Origin: Candidatus Gastranaerophilales bacterium
Lineage (GTDB): Bacteria > Cyanobacteriota > Vampirovibrionia > Gastranaerophilales > Gastranaerophilaceae
Direction of reading: 5' to 3'
NCBI GenBank assembly: GCA_944325885.1
Contig: CALVBT010000003.1
Coordinates: 104,251-168,250, forward strand
Length of the DNA: 64,000 nucleotides
The translations under genes and the position numbers were made by a program. The stretch's first letter is position 1; each line of letters begins with the position of its first letter. The notes below the pieces were generated by a model. It searched no databases, was not told the origin of the DNA, and saw only the letters and a program-made list of their open reading frames with translations. Of the stretch, positions 59,750 to 64,000 are shown piece after piece.

Positions 59750-59766
59750 CATATAGCCAAACTCCG
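59750..59766. repeat. Dispersed CATATAGTCAACTGAC element, copy 5 (diverged)
   Basis: CATATAGCCAAACTCCG, followed by GCCTCAGACTATAG as in copy 1 but further away. It lies between the stop at 59821 and the waaA start. Confidence 0.45.
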
Positions 59767-59820
59767 GACAGCACAAGCCGCCTCAGACTATAGTCTATAA
59801 AAAACACAAACAGCTTTCAA

Positions 59821-60567
59821 TTAAATCTTAATATTGCCAAAAGAATTGTAATTATTAAATGCCTTGAACGAAGTCGGCAGAGGGTTTCTCATCGTAATAT
59901 TTTCTTTTATCTGGTCTTTTCTTATTTCTGTTGCTTCTTTATTGAGCAAATGTTTTTGGTATCTTGATGCAATCTGGTTTCTTACATAAGGTGTAACAAG
60001 GTTGCAGGCAAGAACAGAAGCAGCAATTGCGGCAATCGTACCTGTATTGTTTTTATGAGTTTCCAGAACCTCTAATGCCTCATTTACGGCAGGAAGGAAT
60101 TTTTCCATCTCTGTTTGTTTAAGACCCTTGAACATATTAAGTTTTTGAGGTTCTTCAAGGAGTTTTGTCAGTTTGTTATTCTTCAATTCGTCAGGAGTAA
60201 AGAGTTTTTTCCAGTCCAGAGGATTGTCAACAGAAACTTTCGGCCCTTTGATTTTTCCAAGAGCGTTGACAACATCATCCGTGAGCAGTTTACCTTTTTC
60301 AACAAGTTTGTCAGAGCCGCTTTTTATAAGGTCGCATATTGTATAATACATTGCAACGTTTACGGCTGCATCTGCACACTCCTGAGGGAATAAAAATTTC
60401 TTTTTCTTTTTATCTATTTTTTTGTCAGTAGCAACAACAACAAGCTGCGCTGCAGAGCTGAACACCCAGCCCAAAGCACCGAGGTGGACAAGCAGCTGTC
60501 CGCCGTCTTTTGAGTATTTGTCGAACATATACTGTATAAAATTGTTCACAAATTTAGGTGCCGGCAT
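59821..60567 (-). CDS. Lineage-specific membrane protein, 248 aa
   Basis: Helix-rich protein with hydrophobic segments near residues 25-45 (LLVHLGALGWVFSSAAQLVVVA), 70-85 (AAVNVAMYYTICDLI) and 185-205 (TIAAIAASVLACNLVTPYV), separated by Lys-rich stretches (KKIDKKKKKF). The last segment is followed by NLVTPYVRNQIASRYQKHL, a pattern shared with its neighbour (NFLLDAPITKFLTGVFQKQI). Its start overlaps the stop of that neighbour, so the two are coupled and perhaps partners. ATG 60567 has GGAGGGT. No known family is recognised. Confidence 0.6.
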   Translation of the reverse strand: MPAPKFVNNFIQYMFDKYSKDGGQLLVHLGALGWVFSSAAQLVVVATDKKIDKKKKKFLFPQECADAAVNVAMYYTICDLIKSGSDKLVEKGKLLTDDVVNALGKIKGPKVSVDNPLDWKKLFTPDELKNNKLTKLLEEPQKLNMFKGLKQTEMEKFLPAVNEALEVLETHKNNTGTIAAIAASVLACNLVTPYVRNQIASRYQKHLLNKEATEIRKDQIKENITMRNPLPTSFKAFNNYNSFGNIKI

Positions 60568-61142
60568 TATTTGCTACCCTCCGTTTCTTTTGCAGAGGGA
60601 GCATCGCCCATGATTTGTTTTTGGAACACTCCTGTCAAAAACTTGGTGATAGGTGCATCAAGCAAGAAATTTGTCCCTATCATAGCAACTGTTGCGACAA
60701 ATGTACCCATAGCTTTTCTATAAAGGTTAAATTTCTTGTCCAGTTTAGATTCTTCTATCGGGAATACAGCTTTTTCATTTTCTTTTAAAGGTTTTGTAAA
60801 CAGGGGAACAAAAAATCCTCTCTTTTTGTCAGGTATAATCTTTGATACCAGGGTTTTTCCGTCTTTTTTAACATATTCACATGCGTATTTTGAATACTTT
60901 TGTATCCACCATATACCTGCCTGTCGGACAAACACGCCGACAGCCGTACCGGCAACGATTTTTGCCAGTGTACGTGCTACAGAAATTTTTCTAGTATCCT
61001 CATCAACTTTTTTGTTGCAAAGGTCAATAACAGGCTGCGTCATCAGAGCTGTCGCACCGAGAATCAATCTCTGTTCCGGAGAGTGGATACATTTTCCGGC
61101 CCAGTTAAGTCCGTTTTTGATATGTTTGTTACTAATGATCAA
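60567..61142 (-). CDS. Lineage-specific membrane protein, 191 aa
   Basis: Hydrophobic helices near residues 25-45 (LILGATALMTQPVIDL), 58-75 (TLAKIVAGTAVGVFVRQAGI) and 138-158 (MGTFVATVAMIGTNFLLDAPI), with basic loops between. The last helix and its following NFLLDAPITKFLTGVFQKQI match in pattern the C-terminal part of the next protein. The start is TTG 61142 with AAAGG some ten nt upstream. The gene leads a two-gene unit with a one-base overlap. The function is not recognised; a membrane partner pair is suggested by coupling. Confidence 0.6.
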   Translation of the reverse strand: MIISNKHIKNGLNWAGKCIHSPEQRLILGATALMTQPVIDLCNKKVDEDTRKISVARTLAKIVAGTAVGVFVRQAGIWWIQKYSKYACEYVKKDGKTLVSKIIPDKKRGFFVPLFTKPLKENEKAVFPIEESKLDKKFNLYRKAMGTFVATVAMIGTNFLLDAPITKFLTGVFQKQIMGDAPSAKETEGSK

Positions 61143-61275
61143 CGCTTAGTGACCTTTCACTGTTCCCCAGCCTATCTATTTTACAAAATAAAATCAATTT
61201 AGGCTATACTTCACATCACATGTAAAACAAAAAGCAATAAAAAATTTACAAAAAATATCTATTTGTAAAGGTTTT

Positions 61276-61695
61276 TTAAAGATATTCTTTAAATTTTTTG
61301 TCAATAGTAATTTTATAACCGCAGGTATCAAAAGTTGCACACCCGCCCAGTCTTATTTTGTCCGTAACCATGGGATATGCTCTGCAATATAAAGAACGAA
61401 AAAAATAATCTTTGCATCTGTTGTTATTATCCAGAGATTTGCATCGAAATAATATTACCCCGCTGTCGTTTTTTCCGGCTATTTCAAAATGGTTATATTT
61501 CGCATCAAAATTTTTTAAATCCTCAAACTGTTTTTCTGTTTTTACATACTCATCTTCTATCATAAAAACTATATTGCGGCAGCACGCACCGCAGCAGTTG
61601 CATTTGCCTTCAATTTTATATTTTGAGGTAAAAATTTTGTCAAAATAAAATTTTAGATATAAATAAAAATTTTTCAGCACTTTTAATGTATCCAA
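61276..61695 (-). CDS. YkgJ-family cysteine cluster protein
   Basis: 139 residues. The Cys pattern CNCCGACCRN (about 33-42), then FRCKSLDNNNRCKDY, LYCRAYP and GGCATFDTCGYKI, is that of the YkgJ (CxxCxxxCC) family, thought to bind zinc or an iron-sulfur cluster. The molecular role of the family is unsettled. The gene overlaps the preceding 141-residue gene by 13 nt and so belongs to the TPR-containing operon. It ends the unit; about 130 nt of AT-rich sequence follow. Confidence 0.82.
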   Translation of the reverse strand: MDTLKVLKNFYLYLKFYFDKIFTSKYKIEGKCNCCGACCRNIVFMIEDEYVKTEKQFEDLKNFDAKYNHFEIAGKNDSGVILFRCKSLDNNNRCKDYFFRSLYCRAYPMVTDKIRLGGCATFDTCGYKITIDKKFKEYL

Positions 61696-62108
61696 AAATC
61701 ATTACGCACAATCGGCCAGTCAAAATCATTAAACGTAAAAATCTGCATAAAATAATACCCAGGCTCATCTATCACAAAATAGGATTTGAAATATCCCAAA
61801 GATGTGTCTATCTGATAGTCTTTTGACCAGTATATTTTATAGCCCCAGTGGTTTGTCTTTTCTTCTTTTTTTACAATTTGAACACGGATATAATCGTCCT
61901 TAAACTCTTCTTCGTTTATAAAAATATAATAAACTCTCTCTCTTGCCTTAAAATGGCGTCCGGCGTTGTTTATTGTCTGGTTGTTAATAGGCTGGCTGTT
62001 AAACAATAGCAGAGCCTTGTGTCTTTTGCAGCGGAAACCAAACCCGCATACACACAACACACATATCAAACAGACTATTGTGGCAAAAATTTTATATCTG
62101 CTGTTCAT
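61683..62108 (-). CDS. Membrane-anchored hypothetical protein, 141 aa
   Basis: An N-terminal hydrophobic anchor (IFATIVCLICVLCVCGFGF, four Cys) is followed by a soluble domain rich in Tyr, Phe and Trp: RVYYIFINEEEFKDDYIRVQI, YKIYWSKDYQI, GYYFMQIFTFNDFDW. The strand pattern suggests a small beta-sandwich facing the periplasm. The start ATG overlaps the stop of the TPR gene and the end overlaps the YkgJ gene, so it lies inside a coupled three-gene unit. The family is not recognised. Confidence 0.65.
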   Translation of the reverse strand: MNSRYKIFATIVCLICVLCVCGFGFRCKRHKALLLFNSQPINNQTINNAGRHFKARERVYYIFINEEEFKDDYIRVQIVKKEEKTNHWGYKIYWSKDYQIDTSLGYFKSYFVIDEPGYYFMQIFTFNDFDWPIVRNDFWIH

Positions 62109-64000
62109 TATTTTTTAGATTTCAAATACTCAATTTGATTTTTTACCTGTGTTTTCATATCAGCGTCAGTGGTAATGTTTACAAATTTTTCATAATTTGT
62201 AATTGCTTCAGCATATTTCTTTTCGTTTTCGTATGCCATACCCAGAGCATAATATGCATAAGCATAGTTAGGATCGAGAGCGACTACGCTGTTGAAAGCT
62301 TTTTTCGCTTTTTCATAATCTTTCATCTCTGCATAACACAGGCCTGCATTAAATGTTGCATCGGTATTTTTGATATTTAAGAATATAACTTTTTCGTACT
62401 GAGCAAGAGCATTTTTTGTATCAGAGTTTGCTTTGTAAGCATTGCCCAGTTTTATCAAAGTATCTTCTGACTTTTCATCAAGAGCAGCAGCCTTCTGATA
62501 TTCTACAATTGCTGCCTCATAGTTTTTCTCTTTCATATAAGTATCAGCAAGAGCAACATGAGCCTCTATATTTTTGCTGTCCAGAGAAAGTGCCTTGTTA
62601 AACACATCAACAGCCTCTTGATTTTTGTCGTATTTAGAAAGAATTTTTCCGTATTCTACAACAGTATCTTTGTCATCAGGGTTTATTTCAAGAGCTTTTT
62701 CGTACTGTTCGAGAGCCTTGTTTTTAGACCCCATATTGTCATAAGCCTGAGCAAGCGATTTGTATGCAGAAGGGTCGTTTACATTTACGCTGGCAGCCTC
62801 CTGATAACAATTTAGTGCTTTTTTCTGCTGACCGTTTTTCATAAACACATCGCCCTGAGCAATATACGCTTTTGAAAGATATTCTCTGACTTTTGGCTCT
62901 GTTCTTTGAGCATAAAGATTTTTATAAATCTCGATTGCACTTTCATAACTGCCAAGCGCATGCAGAGCAATTGCCTTGTTAAACAGGACATTGTAATCAT
63001 TTTTGTCCACTACCAAAAGCTCATCATAGAGTTTGATAGCTTCGTTATATTTTTTGCACAAATGATAAGTTCTGGCCAGTTCTTTTTTTACTTCTGCATT
63101 TGAAGGATTCAACTCCAGTGATTTTTTGTAGACTTCAATAGCTTCCGGATACTGATTATTTTTTTGATAAATCAAACCGAGATTGAAATATGCCATAGGG
63201 TCTTTTGGCTTGTACTGAATGTATTCCTTATACATATTTATGGCATCTTGAGTTTTGCCCATGTCAGCCAGAAGGTTTGCATAATCGAATTTTAAATCAT
63301 ACAAATCAGGTTTTATTGCAAAAGCGTTTCTGAATTCAATCAAAGCAAGGTCATCTTTTGCGAGTCTGACGTAAGCAAGAGCCATATTTCCGTGAGAGGC
63401 ATAGTCGCTGGGGTCATTGCGCACCGCTTTTTTAAACATTTCAACAGCATTTGTATAATCACCGGAACGAAGCAGAGCCAGCCCGTAGTTAGGATACTCG
63501 TCAAAGCCTGTCGGATTTTTTGTATACAAAGTAGCATACTCATCTGCAGCATCTTGATATTTATCCATTTTAAGATATATAGAAGCCAGATTCTCTCTTG
63601 CTTCTACATCATCTGGGTAATACCCTAGGAAGGTTTTGAAATATTTTATAGCTTCTTGATTATCGCCCTGCAAAAATTTTACGTTAGCAAGGTTCAAATA
63701 ATTATATTTGTATTCGGGAAATATTGTAAGAGCCTGATTGTAAGCTGCAAAAGCATTTTCATAGTCATGCTGCTGCTGCAAAATATTGCCGATACTAATA
63801 TAAACAACAGCATCATTCGGTTTTAGCCTGATAGCCTTTTTGTAGGCAACAAGGGCATTTTCCCAATCTCCAATTTCAGAATAAATTCCGCCGAGCTTTA
63901 TAAACAGAATAGCCTCATCCGGAGAAAGCTCAACTGCCAGTTTGATTTTTTCTATAGCCTGAGTATAGTTTGCATCTTTTTCCAGAATATTAGCCTCCTG
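62108..64000 (-). CDS. Large TPR protein, N-terminus outside window
   Basis: About 630 residues are visible and the frame stays open to the right edge, so the true start is beyond 64000; a TTG at 63781 is internal. The whole visible part is tetratricopeptide repeats of regular 34-residue length (for example YNYLNLANVKFLQGDNQEAIKYFKTFL and APSNAEVKKELARTYH-like units), about 18 in all. No membrane segment is visible in this part. It is a protein-binding scaffold, perhaps exported if the missing N-terminus carries a signal. It overlaps the next gene by one base. Confidence 0.85.
   Translation of the reverse strand, partial: QEANILEKDANYTQAIEKIKLAVELSPDEAILFIKLGGIYSEIGDWENALVAYKKAIRLKPNDAVVYISIGNILQQQHDYENAFAAYNQALTIFPEYKYNYLNLANVKFLQGDNQEAIKYFKTFLGYYPDDVEARENLASIYLKMDKYQDAADEYATLYTKNPTGFDEYPNYGLALLRSGDYTNAVEMFKKAVRNDPSDYASHGNMALAYVRLAKDDLALIEFRNAFAIKPDLYDLKFDYANLLADMGKTQDAINMYKEYIQYKPKDPMAYFNLGLIYQKNNQYPEAIEVYKKSLELNPSNAEVKKELARTYHLCKKYNEAIKLYDELLVVDKNDYNVLFNKAIALHALGSYESAIEIYKNLYAQRTEPKVREYLSKAYIAQGDVFMKNGQQKKALNCYQEAASVNVNDPSAYKSLAQAYDNMGSKNKALEQYEKALEINPDDKDTVVEYGKILSKYDKNQEAVDVFNKALSLDSKNIEAHVALADTYMKEKNYEAAIVEYQKAAALDEKSEDTLIKLGNAYKANSDTKNALAQYEKVIFLNIKNTDATFNAGLCYAEMKDYEKAKKAFNSVVALDPNYAYAYYALGMAYENEKKYAEAITNYEKFVNITTDADMKTQVKNQIEYLKSKK

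Noticed and set aside
63779-63781. TTG as start of the large TPR protein
   Set aside because: In-frame TPR sequence continues upstream to the window edge, so this codon is internal.
1-64000. tRNA or rRNA genes, IS elements, prophage, integrase or attachment sites
   Set aside because: I saw no cloverleaf, no rRNA-like block, no transposase, integrase or phage structural gene.

Overview
The window reads as a low-GC, Gram-negative bacterial chromosome segment with tightly packed genes and no rRNA, tRNA, CRISPR array, transposase or phage gene. Lipid A/LPS and outer-membrane functions (WaaA, an MsbA-like exporter, two TolC proteins, a two-partner secretion pair), a cyanobacterium-like short ribosomal protein S1, a dnaG-rpoD pair with a compact principal sigma factor, and many lineage-restricted EF-hand, TPR and membrane proteins together suggest a non-photosynthetic cyanobacterial relative of gut type (Melainabacteria/Vampirovibrionia, perhaps Gastranaerophilales). 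That placement is inferred from recognition of the gene set, not from a phylogeny.

Layout. 1-4.4 kb: end of a small exported protein, an MsbA-like ABC exporter, an EF-hand protein and a SulP anion transporter. 4.4-22 kb: a secretion island with a 4,253-residue LktA/filamentous-haemagglutinin-type exoprotein on the minus strand, a divergent promoter region with an inverted repeat, then TpsB, a 98-residue exported protein, a terminator and a TolC-family protein. 22-33 kb: a degenerate EF-hand protein, rpsA, a lineage-specific membrane protein, argS, a CpaE/TadZ-like ATPase and partner, dnaG-rpoD. 33-43.7 kb: TPR protein-queD-uppP, EF-hand protein, a candidate small RNA, a four-gene minus-strand cluster (zinc finger, HEAT-like protein, ruvX, DUF1292), TPR lipoprotein-lgt, and a 686-residue coiled-coil protein. 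43.8-50 kb: hom-thrC, two PlsC paralogues, a secreted protein and a Wzx/MATE-like flippase. 50-55 kb: a tolC-macA-macB(ATPase)-macB(permease) operon. 55-64 kb, all minus: a STAND-like ATPase/TPR protein with rsmG, waaA, two lineage-specific membrane proteins, and TPR protein-141-residue protein-YkgJ cluster.

Much of the content serves the envelope: lipid A core assembly and flipping (waaA, MsbA-like), lipid carrier recycling (uppP), lipoprotein maturation (lgt), phospholipid acylation (two plsC), glycan flipping, tripartite efflux and giant exoprotein secretion. The most notable signals not explained by the genes are: a shared minus-strand promoter-like architecture (TTCTTAATA, 13-15 nt, GGCAATT, exactly 19 nt, TATATAT-like box) in front of three unrelated units, one of which looks like an approximately 75-nt small RNA; a dispersed CATATAGTCAACTGAC element; a PilZ-like C-terminus on the giant exoprotein; and a small exported protein encoded between tpsB and its terminator.
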